Assembly: GCA_001574975.1 (NCBI GenBank)
Contig: KQ965744.1
Span: 124,001-188,000 of the forward strand
Length of the DNA stretch: 64,000 bases
Origin: Gonapodya prolifera JEL478
Taxonomy: Eukaryota > Monoblepharomycota > Monoblepharidomycetes > Monoblepharidales > Gonapodyaceae
Reading direction: 5' to 3'
In this document: positions 1 to 10,932 of the stretch, one piece after another
How the letters are laid out: the number at the start of each line of letters is the position of its first letter
How positions within the stretch are numbered: the first letter of the stretch is position 1
The notes under the pieces: model-generated
The model's database searches: none
What the model was told of the DNA's origin: nothing
What the model saw: the letters and a program-made list of their open reading frames with translations, nothing else
Position numbers and translations under genes: made by a program

Positions 1-35
1 AACATCTAAATATATGACTACATCTTTGCGCTGCC

Positions 36-2834
36 TCAGATCTTGGCCTTCGGAGGGGGCGCAGTCGCGAGCAGGATGTCGCGGATGTCAAACAGAGCCT
101 CCTCAATGAAGGCCTTCAATCGGTGAGGCTGCATGGGCTTGAGGGAAGCCACGTTGAAGTGCAGGGAGTCGTTCTTGATCATGTAGGCGATACTGGACGA
201 GGAAAGGAAGTGAAAAAGCGTTAGCAACACTTTCGTCGTGTCGTGCTCAAACACAAAGTGCGAACTCACCCGTAGCCGTCAGGCACGACTTCACCCCATC
301 CGTAACCCTCAAAGTGGTCGTTGGGGATCTGAGATGTGGACAGGCGCCAGTGTGAAGATTTGGTGTAGGTCGGGTCGGTGAAGATGGTTGGTTTGGGCTC
401 GTCTGGTTTGAGGATGAGACGGAGACCTTCGGAACCGGCCGAGTTGCTGATAAACACCCCAGAACTGTAAGACAAGTAACCTTCACACTTACCAAGCAAG
501 TGCCTGTCGACACCGTGGCCCTCCAAGGCGTCGTTCATGTACGCAACGTGGGCGTCAATCGCAGCTCGGCAAAGTTGACCCTTCACCTTGACCTGCAAAA
601 GGGGACAACGTCACATGGTACCTTTCAAATCCACACCGCAGCGACCTTGAACTCACGGGGATGGTTGGGTCTGCCATGGAAGCTGTCCACTTCTTGCTCT
701 GGTCCGAGAACGTCCGGCAGGTCTCAGTACGTCCCTCGTCAAACTTGCGGGTGTTGGCAGTTTCGTAAGTAGCACATCCGACACCGTGCATCCTGAAGAA
801 CGCCTGAGAACAAAGGAGCCCGAATTGCAACGTTCATCAGAGCACCTCAATTACACGGAGCCGCTCGTCACACTGACCAGCTGCATCGCCATTTGCGCCA
901 AGGCGTCGGGGGACACACCCATCTTCTTGACGAGGTTCTTTCCGTAAGCGTAGGACGCAAGCACGGCGACTTCGTGCTTGCCGACAAGTTCGTTGAACGC
1001 CTTTTGTGACTGCGCGACGGCGGACTCAAGCTCGCCGTTCAGAACAAACTCAAGCTTGACGGGGTTTTGAAGAGAGGCGACGGGAGAGGCCGTTCCGTGA
1101 GAAAGCTTGTTGTGGTAGATCCTGGTGTTTTGGGAGTTCCATCCATCAACTCTGGGAAGGATGGTTACGTGAACGGTCCTCGGAAACTTACTGGTCGGCA
1201 ACCCAGTCGACCAGTTTCGCGGTGGGGGTGGCGTCAATCATTGAGTGCTCGCCCATGAACGCCGCCTTGCCGTTCTCCCACACAATGATTTGCGAGTGCT
1301 GTGTAAGTGGTTGACGTTATAAAGCAGTTTATCGCTGCGGTGCAGCGAAGGACTGACCTTGTCGTAGTAGCGAGATGTAGCATCTCCGTGCCAAGCAGAC
1401 CTGGCGCACTACAGTCGGGCATCAAAGACATCAGCGCCAACGTCCCTTCCGGCCCCACAGAATCGCAAAGCGTACCTCCTCCCTGGTCACAGGGCTCTCG
1501 TTGTCCAAGCACAGCACGAAAATCGATTCCTCGATCGCGTCGAGCGATGCGCCGTTGACGGGACTGATGGCGCGAAGCTTCTCGTAGTTCTTGGCCCACA
1601 CGTCACGGTGGTCCGCAGAGAGGACACCGATAGAGGCAGTCTTCTTGCTACCGGCGAGGTCGATGACACGTTGGAGTTGACTGATGCGGAGGATGAGGTC
1701 GATCACAAATGTTGTGGGCGGTAAACCCAACACTCACACTTCAAGGTCCGGGGTGCTCAGCTCCTTTCCGTCGTTGGTTAGGACGGGAACCTTGAAGTAC
1801 TGGTTGTTGCGGACGGCAACAATGAATTGGTGCTGGGCGGGGTCGGCAACCTTGCACACATCCTCGGGGAGTCTGGGCACTCGGGAGGCGTTGAACACAC
1901 TTGAGTGAGAGAGTCGATGGTAAAAATTTCGGCAGAGCGGGAAGACAAAGCGTGGTGGTACTCACAAAGCGTATTGGCGGGAGTCCATCGCGTTGCCTCT
2001 CTGCATTTCCGGTTGCACGTCGCCTCTGCGTGGCAGATAAAAGTATGTTGATTTTGAAATCGAGCTCTAAGAGTCCATACGGTGGCTCACGAGTTGATAA
2101 GGTTGCGGTAAGCAAGCGCTCCCTTAACCAAGCTTGCCGCCCTGGCGACCTGGGTAGTCCGAAGCTTGTCATCGCGAATGACATAGAAGTAAGAGACGTT
2201 GATGACGATGGGGTCCCTATTGAGAGGCAAGGAAAACAGAGAAAGATCGGGTAAGAACGGTGTGAGGGATGAGTCGGCACGACGACGAATCGACAGGACG
2301 CGCCCAGTTTGCTGTTAATTATATCATGGACAACATTAAAGTATCTTGCCGTTGTGCCAATAGCTCCAATGTGGCTCCAAGCTCATGTGCGGAAGCATTC
2401 CGTCACGTCACATCAAATCTTGCGCCAGCACAACCCACCTGTAACCCATGTACGCGTAGCTGAACCACCAATCCGCCTAATTCAATGTTATGTAGCGTGT
2501 CAGAAACCATCGCCTCGAAATTCGCCGTTCGGAACAAGAATGTAAACCTCACCAGCCAGCTGACATGTTCCTTGCTCCTTTGCTCGAGCCTCTGCTGAAG
2601 CGTGTGGCCCACGCCGCCGGGCTTGATGAAGTCCTGCACGGCCTTGGTGGTCTCCGCGAACTCTTTGTCGGACAAAAGCGGGCGAACGCTCTTGAGGTAC
2701 TTTGCCGCCGTGTCCTGAAGTGGGGGCACCGGCAGCCGCGGCAGCTTGCTCTGTCCGGCCCAGAGGGGCTTGGCGGGGTCCATCGGAACGAATGTTTCCT
2801 TGAGAGAAACCCTAGTTTTCGCCTGAGACGACAT
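36..2834 (-). CDS. CAT2: Carnitine O-acetyltransferase (peroxisomal/mitochondrial type)
   Basis: Moves acetyl groups between CoA and carnitine so that acetyl units can cross organelle membranes. The first exon (2834-2553) carries the family N-terminus (LPRLPVPPLQDT, RPLLSDKEF). It splices after SWL to a 38-nt exon (2476-2439) reading ADWWFSYAYMGYR, then to exons with DPIVINVSYFY, NSGDVQPEMQRGN, FNASRVPRLPEDV, GEHSMIDATPT (catalytic His codon at 1247-1245), PDALAQMAMQL and DEGRTETCR. These appear in the order expected for choline/carnitine acyltransferases. About nine short introns fit. The protein ends in PKAKI, so the last three residues AKI resemble a weak PTS1 peroxisomal signal (yeast Cat2 ends AKL, from family knowledge). 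The motif after the catalytic His reads D-A where D-G is usual. Identity is secure. Some internal exon borders were not worked out. Confidence 0.93.
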
Positions 2835-3193
2835 TGCGCGGAATGGTGTTGTGGATGCCTGGTGGTGGGGGGGAAGGTTTCAATTCCGGAACTCGAGCGC
2901 GCTCGTGGACATTCGCGAAGAATGGAGTGGGATACACACGACGGAGGTAAGCCTTTGCGCTGCTGTCTTCAGAAACATGGAATATCGGCGGAGTGCGCCG
3001 AGTGTGTGGTTCTGTTGGCCTGCCGGAAAGGGAACGCACGGAATGACAAATCAACCGACGCTCAGGCTGAACCTTTTTCTTTCCTTCATTTCAAAATGCT
3101 TTCTGTACAAAACGCCTCCCACAGCGATGTAGATGTAAATGCAAAAACGGGGAGATATAACATGAATCTCTTTAGGAAAGTTCCGTCGCTTCA

Positions 3194-4118
3194 TCATTTC
3201 TTCGCTTTCTCCAGCAGAGCGATCACCTCTTCGTCTTCCGTTTGGGTGAAATCCTCATGAGACACGAGATTTGACAGCGTCAGCAATTGTAAACACCAAA
3301 TCTGCCCAGTCCTGCAGCTCACTTGGTAGAACGCCCCGACTCCACGAAGGTCGTGCGGTTCGATGACACAGACAACCTCGTCACCCACCTTGTCCCTGCG
3401 GAAGGAGCGCGCGGTGTCCGACGCAGCCACAGGTACCGCCAGAATCAGCCTTTCGCAACCAGAACGACGAATGGCGAGCGCTGCGGCTTTCATGGTGGCC
3501 CCAGTCGCGATACCTATTGTCCGGAGGGTTGAATTAAATTGAATCATTGTGCCAATGAAGAATAGGCGGGTGTCACCATCATCGACGAGAATGACTGTTT
3601 TTCCTTGACACAATGGTGCTGCAGCTCCAGAACGGTACCGCGTATTTCGACCTGGCAGAGCGCATGGCGTATGTAGCATTGCGTTGACTTTTAACAAACG
3701 CCTGTTTGTCCACCCACGATCCATTTCGGTGGCCTCCTTGAGCCGTGTTTGCTCAATGCGCTCTGGATTCACGCGAAGAAGCCGAACAATTTCGTCGTTC
3801 ATTACCACAGATCCATCCATTGCCAGCGCGCCAAGTGCTCTGCAGGGTAGTTGAGACAAACAGGAATAGTCGATCCTACCACGACCACACCCACAGTTCT
3901 TCATTGTCCGGCGCTCCTATCTTTCTCACAAGGTAGAGATCCAGAGGCGCTCCAAGTCGCTGAGCTACAGGGTATGCCACGGGGACACCACCTCTCGGTA
4001 AGGCAAGGACGAGTTGCTCAGCAGTGGGAGTGTTTGCAATGCTTTGCGTTGATTTGAGTCTTTCCGCGAGTTGGTTTCCAGCATCTTGGCGGTTTCGAAA
4101 CGTCGCTCGGCCAGACAT
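3194..4118 (-). CDS. Bacterial-type phosphoribosyltransferase (COG1926-like)
   Basis: Predicted PRTase-fold protein of the class found in bacteria as free-standing 'predicted phosphoribosyltransferases'. The substrate is unknown. Exon 1 begins MSGRATFRNRQDAGNQLAER, followed by LALPRGGVPVAYPVA and LVRKIGAPDNEEL, all family hallmarks. The rest is split by four short introns whose removal gives ALGALAMDGSVVMN, the join EMDR/RNTRYRSG, then KTVILVDDG/IATGATMKAA (the PRPP-binding loop, split by an intron), AVPVAASDTA, GVGAFYQ and the end DFTQTEDEEVIALLEKAKK. The closest relatives I know of are bacterial, so horizontal transfer followed by intron gain is likely (inference). It is divergent from the oxygenase at 4420, with 301 bp between the start codons. 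Confidence 0.85.
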
Positions 4119-4419
4119 GGAAGCTTCAGAGACTCAAAGTGTGGGTGATGGTGACTCTTTCCGTGCCTCCCTTGGTCCGCAGCCGGTCCAGACACCTCCA
4201 ATTCTCGGGTCGCGACTCTTCCAATTGATTCAGCATCCCATCGCGAGGATGGAGAAGTCGGCTCCGCGTTCGAACGCGTTCGATCGAATGAAATCAACGA
4301 TTATCTGGAAATGGAACTTTGCCCTTACTCGGCAGCAACATTTCTGACACCATAATTATGTGCTCTCATCGGGAGCAATTCTGGAATCCCCCGAACGTGC
4401 AAGCGAGACACGAACACTG

Positions 4420-5893
4420 ATGCCAGTACCAGACATTCCGCCGCTGCAAAGCGCCGATATCGACGCCATGGAATGGACACCGTTGGCCGCGGTGGACCTT
4501 CGTTTCAAAGAAGGCGACTTCGAAGAGCGCCGCTTCGAAATTGCCAAAGTTCTCAAGAGCGCTTGCACCGGTGCTGGCTTCTTTGTGCTTGTGAAGTGAG
4601 CGCGAATCCAGACGACTTCAATTCAAACCACGTCCTAATCAGTTGAATTTTGAACGTTTTCCCAGTCACGGCATCGATGAGGCCGAACCCATGTACTCGC
4701 TCATCCCGCAGATCCTCTCTCTTTCGAAAGATGAAAAGCTCGCCCACAAAACCACGGCTGCCATTGACGGCGACTACACCGGCTACGTTGGAGACGGAAC
4801 CGGTGACTCTGTCGAATACTACAATGTTGGGAAGTTCATCCCAAAGTTCCAAAAAGAGCACCCGGATATTGTCGTGAAGCATTACAGCGCCATCAAAGAT
4901 TACTCCTTGGTATGTTGGCCCGTGGCCGTGACTGTAACGTGACTCATTGAAATTGATCTATCATGTTTCGCAGGAGTGCTACCGAGTTGCTATGCAGGTC
5001 ATGCGGCTGCTCGCTATCGCGCTCGAGGTGCCAGCCTCTGCAGTACCCCCCGAACGTCGAGTTCCTGGTTCACCCTACGGTGAACACTACATTGAGGATC
5101 TGCACCGATACGAGGACATTTCTGGTTGTCACCTACGCTTTATGTGAGCAGTCTTTTTGGAAAGCAAAATGTGGACACCCCGGTTTACACGTCATGCAGG
5201 CGATACCCACCCGTCTCTGCTGAGGGGGACGCAAAGCGTGACAACATTCGCGTTCAAGCGCACACTGATTTCGGCAGCTTGACGTAAGTGATTGCATTGT
5301 GTGGACCAATTGCTTTTCCAATTTCCACAAACTCGCCACTTCGCTTTCCTTAAAAGCATGATGTTCAACCCCAAAGTCGTCGCCCTCCAAGTCCTTACAG
5401 GAAACAAATGGCGTTTCGTGAAACCCGTCGACGGCAGCCTTATCTGCAACATCTCCGACACGCTGCAGTTCATCACTGGCGGGGTGCTCAAGTCCACGCA
5501 ACATCGCGTTCTTCGACCGCTTGGGAACCACGGAGACTTGGAGCGGCACAACCTCATCTACTTTTTGAGGGCCACCGACGACATTCCTCTCAAGCCTGTA
5601 CCGTCGCCGGCGATTCCAAGTAACCCGACAGATGTGGTGGACGCAGGAATGACCGCCGGGGAATGTTGGTATTCTCCTCTCTCAAGCCGATAATTACATA
5701 CACTCTTACCTAACCCACTTTGCGAATCAGGGGTGTCCAAGCGTGTTCAAGCAGCGGTGAAATCCCGCCAGGCACACTACAAGTCCGAGAAAACCGGTGA
5801 AGGGGAACGGGAGGCCGAAGAAAACTACCGACGGCTGCAAGACATCATTAATCGGCATCAAGACGTGCCTGATAGTCAGCTCTACGTCCCGTG
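4420..5893 (+). CDS. 2-oxoglutarate/Fe(II) oxygenase, tandem copy A (isopenicillin-N-synthase-like)
   Basis: Non-haem iron oxygenase of the DIOX_N plus 2OG-FeII_Oxy architecture, probably cytosolic. The substrate is unknown. Exon 1 (MPVPDIPPLQSADIDAMEW) joins the next exon to read GFFVLVNHGID, the standard DIOX_N motif. Later exons give GDGTGDSVEYYNVGKF, PPERRVPGSPYGEHYIEDL and RVQAHTDFGSLT, where His (5261-5263) and Asp (5267-5269) are the first two iron ligands, joined to MMFNPKVVALQVL. Then comes LKSTQHRVLRP with the distal His ligand (5502-5504). The residue pair that binds the co-substrate carboxylate, usually R-x-S, reads R-H-N (ERHNLIYFLR). The facial triad is complete, so the enzyme may be active. 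The start is the ATG matching that of copy B. A tail exon joined as GEW/VSKRVQ ends in SQLYVP. Confidence 0.88.
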
Positions 5894-6366
5894 AGTCTAT
5901 TTCGTGTATTCTTGCGTTGCTGCAGCACATTGAAGCATATACTTCTTATCTTCGATTCTCGTCGTGTACGTCATTTAGTGCCACTGTAGCGGGTACAGCG
6001 TAGTGATGAGATTGTAAAGCAAATTTTATTTTTAACCGAATACTCTATCGCTCAAACCGGTTCTTCCCATCTTGGCATTGTGTTGACTGGACTCAAGGCT
6101 TTTTGCATTGGTTGTTTGGACAGTGAATGAAATGAATCTGGTTGGATTGGTTGGCTCGCTGGGGCCTGTCCTCAGCCGATTGAGGCAGATAGTGTTCCCG
6201 TTATTCTCTGGCATCACACCGCGTGGACGATCGCGCTCCAGTATCCCGAAAAGATCGAGTTTTACTTTCCTTTTCTCGGCCGGAAGCAACATTCCTGACC
6301 CCAACAATTACTCTTGTCGTTCCAATTCCAAGAATCTCCGAAAGCGCCGACGAGAGACAAGCACTG

Positions 6367-7821
6367 ATGCCAGTTCCAGACATTCCGCCGCTGCAAAGTG
6401 CCGATATCGACGCTACGGAGTGGGCCCCATCGACCGCGGTGGACCTTCGTTTCAAAGAAGGCGACTTCGAAGAGCGCCGCTTCGAAATCGCCAAAGTTCT
6501 CAAGAGCGCTTGCACCGGTGCTGGCTTCTTTGTGCTTGTCAAGTGAGCGTGAATCCAGACGACTTCAATCCAAACCACGTCCTGATCAGTTGAATTTCCA
6601 ATGTTTTCCCAGTCACGGGATCGATGAGACCGAGCCCATGTACTCGCTCATACCCCAGATCTTCTCTCTTTCGAAAGATGAAAAGATGGCCCTCAAAGCG
6701 ACTGTTGCAAATGACGGCGACTATACCGGCTACGTTGGAGACGGAACCGGTGACTCTGTCGAATATTACAATGTTGGGAAGTTTATCCCAAAGTTCCAGA
6801 GAGAGCCCCCAGATGTCATCGTGAACCACTGTAGCGCAATCGAACATTTCTTTTTGGTGTGTTGGCCGTGACTGTAACGTGACTTATTGATCTAATACGA
6901 TGTTGCAGGAGTGCCGCAGGATTGCTATGCAAGTTACGCGACTGCTTTCTATCGCATTCGAGGTGCCGGCAGAAGCCGTACCCCCCGAACGTACAATACC
7001 TGGTTCACCGTGTGGAGAACATTACATCGAGGATCTGCACCAATACGAGGACGTTTCCGGATGCAATTTACGCTTTATGTGAGCAATTGTCGCGGAAGGA
7101 TAGTGGGGACATCGTCTTTAAACGACATGCAGGCGATACCCACCGGCCTCCGCTGAGGAAGACGCAAAGCGTGGCAATATTCGCGTTCAAGCACACACTA
7201 ATTTTTGCAGCCTGACGTAAGTGATTGGCCCGTGCTGACTCCGAATGCTTTCGCACGAGCTCTCCACATTACTTTCATGAAAGAATGATATTCAATCCCA
7301 AAGTAGTTGGACTCCAAGTCTTGACGCGAAACGAATGGCGCTTGGTGAAACTTGTCGAAGGCAGTGTGATCTGCAACATCACAGATACACTGCAATTCAT
7401 TACCGGAGGCGTGCTCAAGTCCACGCAACATCGTGTACTAAGGCCGCCGGGGAATCATGGGAACATGGAGCGACACAATCTCATCTTCTTCTTGAGGGCG
7501 TCTGATGACATTGCTCTCAAGCCCGTGCCGTCTCCGGCCATTGCAAGTGTCGCAACAGATGTTGTGAACGCAGGAATGACTGCTAGGGATTGTTGGTATT
7601 TGGTTCTCTCGAGCCGATGACTATACACACTCTTGGATAACCTGTTTTGCGAACCAGCGGGGTCCAAGCGTGTCCAAGCAGTGGTAAAATCCCGTCCGAC
7701 ACATTACGAGTCCGAGAGGACTGATGAAAGGGAGTGGGAAGCTGGAGACAACTACCGACGCCCGCAAGACATCACCATTCGGCATCAAGACGTGCGTGAT
7801 AGCCAGCTCTACGTCACGTGA
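6367..7821 (+). CDS. 2-oxoglutarate/Fe(II) oxygenase, tandem copy B, with altered metal site
   Basis: Close tandem paralogue of the gene at 4420, in the same orientation, with introns at matching positions and strongly similar exons (first exon DLRFKEGDFEERRFEIAKVL in both). All splice sites still give a continuous reading frame ending SQLYVT. The iron-site motif reads HTNFCSLT instead of HTDFGSLT. The codon at 7200-7202 is AAT (Asn) where copy A has GAT (Asp), and the following Gly is Cys (TGC). The distal His (KSTQHRVLRP) is kept. Loss of the carboxylate ligand usually abolishes or greatly changes activity in this superfamily, so this is either a dead enzyme whose frame has not yet decayed or a protein with another role. 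The R-x-S position is R-H-N here too. Confidence 0.86.
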
Positions 7822-8108
7822 GCTATTTTGTGTATTTTTTCGTTGGTTGCAACTCAAAGAAACATACTATTATCTTATATTCGCACCCTGATCGCTTTGA
7901 AGTACGAAGGGTACAGCGCAGTGATAAATTATAAACCAATATGCTTCATTATAGTCCAATCTCCGGCGCTGAAACTGGTTGTCCCTGTGGTTTCGTAAGG
8001 AAGGACTGCTTCCGTATCTTCTGGCCGCAGGAGCAGAATTGAATTTCCCCACAATCACTGTTTGGCGCTACCGATCGCTTTCCATTTCGCCAGCAATCGT
8101 GCAACAGT

Positions 8109-10126
8109 ATGGAAGCGGCGCAGAGAGCCGGCAGGCGTCAGGAGCCAGCAGAATGGAGACAGGTTTCGAAACGTGCTGCCAAGTGGACTGTTCAAACGGA
8201 TGCTAACCCAGTGAAGGACGCTTATTATAAGTGAGATGAACTACAAGACGAGATGTGACGGACCTTTAACGTTGATTCAATTCACTAGGTACATTGGCAA
8301 TCAGTATGACAAAGTCCTCAACCCCGGAGGGTATGTTGGCAGATTGCACTGCATGAGAAACAATCTGACTTGACAGTGAAACTCTGCGCGGGCGACCAGA
8401 ATCATATCTCTCGGCGCCGCAGAAAATCGCTGCATGTGGCCAGAAACCGTCGCAAGATTCGCCAGGACCGGAACCGTCACAGTTTCTCGCTCGATGCTCT
8501 CTTATGACGTGCCATTCGGACCGGTCAAACTGAGAGAGGTAGGGCAACTGTGATGAAGGGAGGCGGAAGGCCCTTGGCAATATGCTACCTCACCCTCATG
8601 CCTTAGGCGGTTGCCAACCTTTGGAACACTCAAATGGGGCCACTTTTGGTGCCACTTGATGCGGACAATATAACCGTACAGGCAGGATGCGGGCAGTCTA
8701 TCGATGCGTGAGCTATTCTGAACGGAGCAGATTGCATTCAAGACCTGATCTTGTTTCGGTTGAATCGTGCAGGATCATGCAAGTTTTGTGCGACCCCGGT
8801 GAAGGTATCCTTGTTCCCGCACCATATTACAATGGCTTTGGTGAGATTCCCATCACAACTGTAAACATGCCTCCCTTTTAAAACGTTTACATAGATCCTG
8901 ACTCCACCATGGAGCCTTCTGCAGTCCTCATACCGTGTCCAATGCAACCACCTGATTTCTCATTCTCGATCGAGTCATGCCGGGTGGCATATGACTTGGC
9001 GACTGCCCGTGGAATCAAAGCCAGAGTGTTTTTGCTGTGTAACCCGCTCAACCCATTGGGTAGGTGCTACAGCCAAACTGAACTCAAATCTATTATGGAA
9101 TTCTGTGGGGAAAGGAGACTTCATCTTGTTGTGGATGAGGTGGGTGAGAACGTAAAAGCGTGTGTTATGGGCGACATGAGCGTGCTCACATTCTGTCAGA
9201 TCTATGCACTTTCTTACTTCGGGGAAGCAGCCACTTCGCGCAACCAGGCTTTATCGGAGTCAACGTCTGCGTGCCACTCAGATCTCCCACCATACACTTC
9301 CATTCTGTCAGTTACCCCACCCGCTACGTTGCCACCAAGCTCAATCCACGTGCTATGTGAGTGCCACGCGTGAAGCTCACCATCGTCGGCAGGTTCATTA
9401 CAGTTGCCTCTTCGCTTACACAGGGGGCTTATCTAAAGACTTTGGCATGAATGGAATCAGAATGGGCGTTGTCATTACGGTACGGAAGGCATCTGCTGCT
9501 CTGACAACAAGCTAAGCTCACCAAAATGCGTCAATTCACTCAAGCACAATTATGCCGTCCTCTCTGCTCTTCGTGCCATTTCCATGCAACACAACGTTAG
9601 CGTACCAATGTCCATTGCCGTGGCGTCAGTTTTATCCGATACGGAATGGGTCGCTTCGTTCATTCCTGAGAATAAACGGCGAATCAGACGAATGTACGAG
9701 GTCGTGAAGACCTGGCTTGCTGAATGGAGCATACCATTTCAAGAAGCGAACGCAGCGTTTTTCGTGTTTGTGGATTTGAGACGATGGACACAGATGATCG
9801 GGCGTGTGAACGGAGAGGCTTTTGTCGTCGTGGACGCGGAAGCGGAGGACGTGGACAGGTCTGCCGAGTACGATCTATTTGGAAGATTTGTTGATGGAGG
9901 AGTCTTGTGTGTGAACGGGGGAAGGCAAGTGGCCATTCGATTGAACCTTGGTGCTTTATTGACCTGTTCTTAAACTATGGACAGCTACGGGTGTGGCGAC
10001 GTTGGATGGTTCCGACTTGTTTATACCGCTGTGGACGACGAAAACGATTTGCTTCTGGCTTTGGCGAGGCTAGGTGCTGTATTGGAAGCTGTGGAAAAGG
10101 AGTGCAAACCGTTGCAAGTCAAGTGA
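8109..10126 (+). CDS. ACC-synthase-like class I/II aminotransferase (PLP enzyme)
   Basis: Fold-type I PLP enzyme of the group that includes plant 1-aminocyclopropane-1-carboxylate synthase and fungal GliI-like proteins. After removal of short introns the exons read YIGNQYDKVLNPGG, IISLGAAENRCMWP, ITVQAGCGQSIDA, DPGEGILVPAPYYNGF, LLCNPLNPLGRCYSQTEL, DE/IYALSYFG and HVL/WGLSKDFGMNGIRMG, where the Lys at 9435-9437 is the PLP lysine. Then come VVKTWLAEWSIPFQEANAAF and the C-terminus LALARLGAVLEAVEKECKP. All key PLP-binding motifs are present in order. ACC synthase proper and a C-S lyase or aminotransferase cannot be told apart by eye. It lies 288 bp after oxygenase B on the same strand. The start is the ATG of MEAAQRAGRR, and an earlier non-coding exon is possible. 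Confidence 0.88.
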
Positions 10127-10394
10127 GAAATTGTATCGTGGGCTGAATGGCTGAAGAAGTGCCACCGTGCCGTGCAGGGTAATGATGGTTGTACAATAAA
10201 GTATTTCATTAAATTGAATTTCCCTTCCAGAAATCAGTTCTTCCTGTGGTTGCGGACTGTTCGCGAAGTGGATCTCGCAAAGGGTGGCGCGAAAGTGACA
10301 CACTGCACTTATGGAAGGTTGCCCCACAAATGCTCTCTCTGTGCTCTCCTCAGCCCCCCTTTCCTGTGACCAATCACCCGCGACTTTCCATGGA

Positions 10395-10690
10395 ATCAGT
10401 GACAGGTGCGAAACACGTTGCCAGTTGGATCAATCAAGCGGATGCGAATCCCACGAAAGAAGGATACTAATTAATGAGATTCACCACAAGACCTGATGTG
10501 ACGGGCCCATGAACGTTGACAATTTGCCTCAATCCATGTGACAAGTCGTTCCCTCCACGGGGGTGCGTAGACGATTGCACTGCACGAAAGAGCGCAGGCT
10601 CAACTGACTTGCATCTTGCTCTGGCGAGACTGGGAGCGGTATTGGAAGCTGTGGAAAAGGAATGCATATTAACATCGTAAGTCATGTGAG
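10395..10690 (+). pseudogene. Internally deleted tandem copy of the ACC-synthase-like gene
   Basis: Starting near 10397 the sequence tracks the 5' end of the aminotransferase at 8109, with the stretch corresponding to TDANPVKDAYYK recognisable as ADANPTKEGY. It follows through the first intron to the GATTGCACTGCA of the second. It then jumps at about 10610 straight to the last exon, reading DLHLALARLGAVLEAVEKEC. About 1.7 kb, including the PLP lysine and every catalytic motif, is missing, and stop codons (for example TAA after EGY) interrupt the 5' part. This is a dead remnant of a second tandem duplication in the same block. Confidence 0.82.
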
Positions 10691-10932
10691 AGAACATCTG
10701 GAGACACTGTCTGGCCATCGTTTGTTCCTTATGCAATCGCGACTGGATGGCGTTCGCAAAAAGAGATAGAAGCGTCATTTCGCGGTCTTTAATCTGTCAT
10801 TTACTCATTGAAAATATTGTATTCGCCCTTGTCTTCATTGTGGTCGAAACAAAACGCAACCACAGTAACACGAACGATCAGCAACCATCAATCTCAGCCA
10901 TCTGAGCGTTCAGAAGAGCTCGAAGCGTTTTG

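Larger units (their letters stand above)
4360..7930. repeat. Tandem segmental duplication (two units of about 1.93-1.95 kb)
   Basis: Copies A and B of the oxygenase lie at an offset of 1947 nt at the start codon, 1935 nt at the intron after the HTD/HTN exon, and 1928 nt at the stop codon. Similarity reaches beyond the coding region. About 40 nt before the ATG match partly, and 3' flanking sequence matches in patches (for example GGGTACAGCG at about 5990 and 7913). Intron sequences have drifted more than exons, as expected for a duplication that is recent but not brand new. Confidence 0.8.

Noticed and set aside
36-2834. Plus-strand open frames across the carnitine acetyltransferase locus
   Set aside because: They are short, lack family motifs and are explained by the minus-strand exons.
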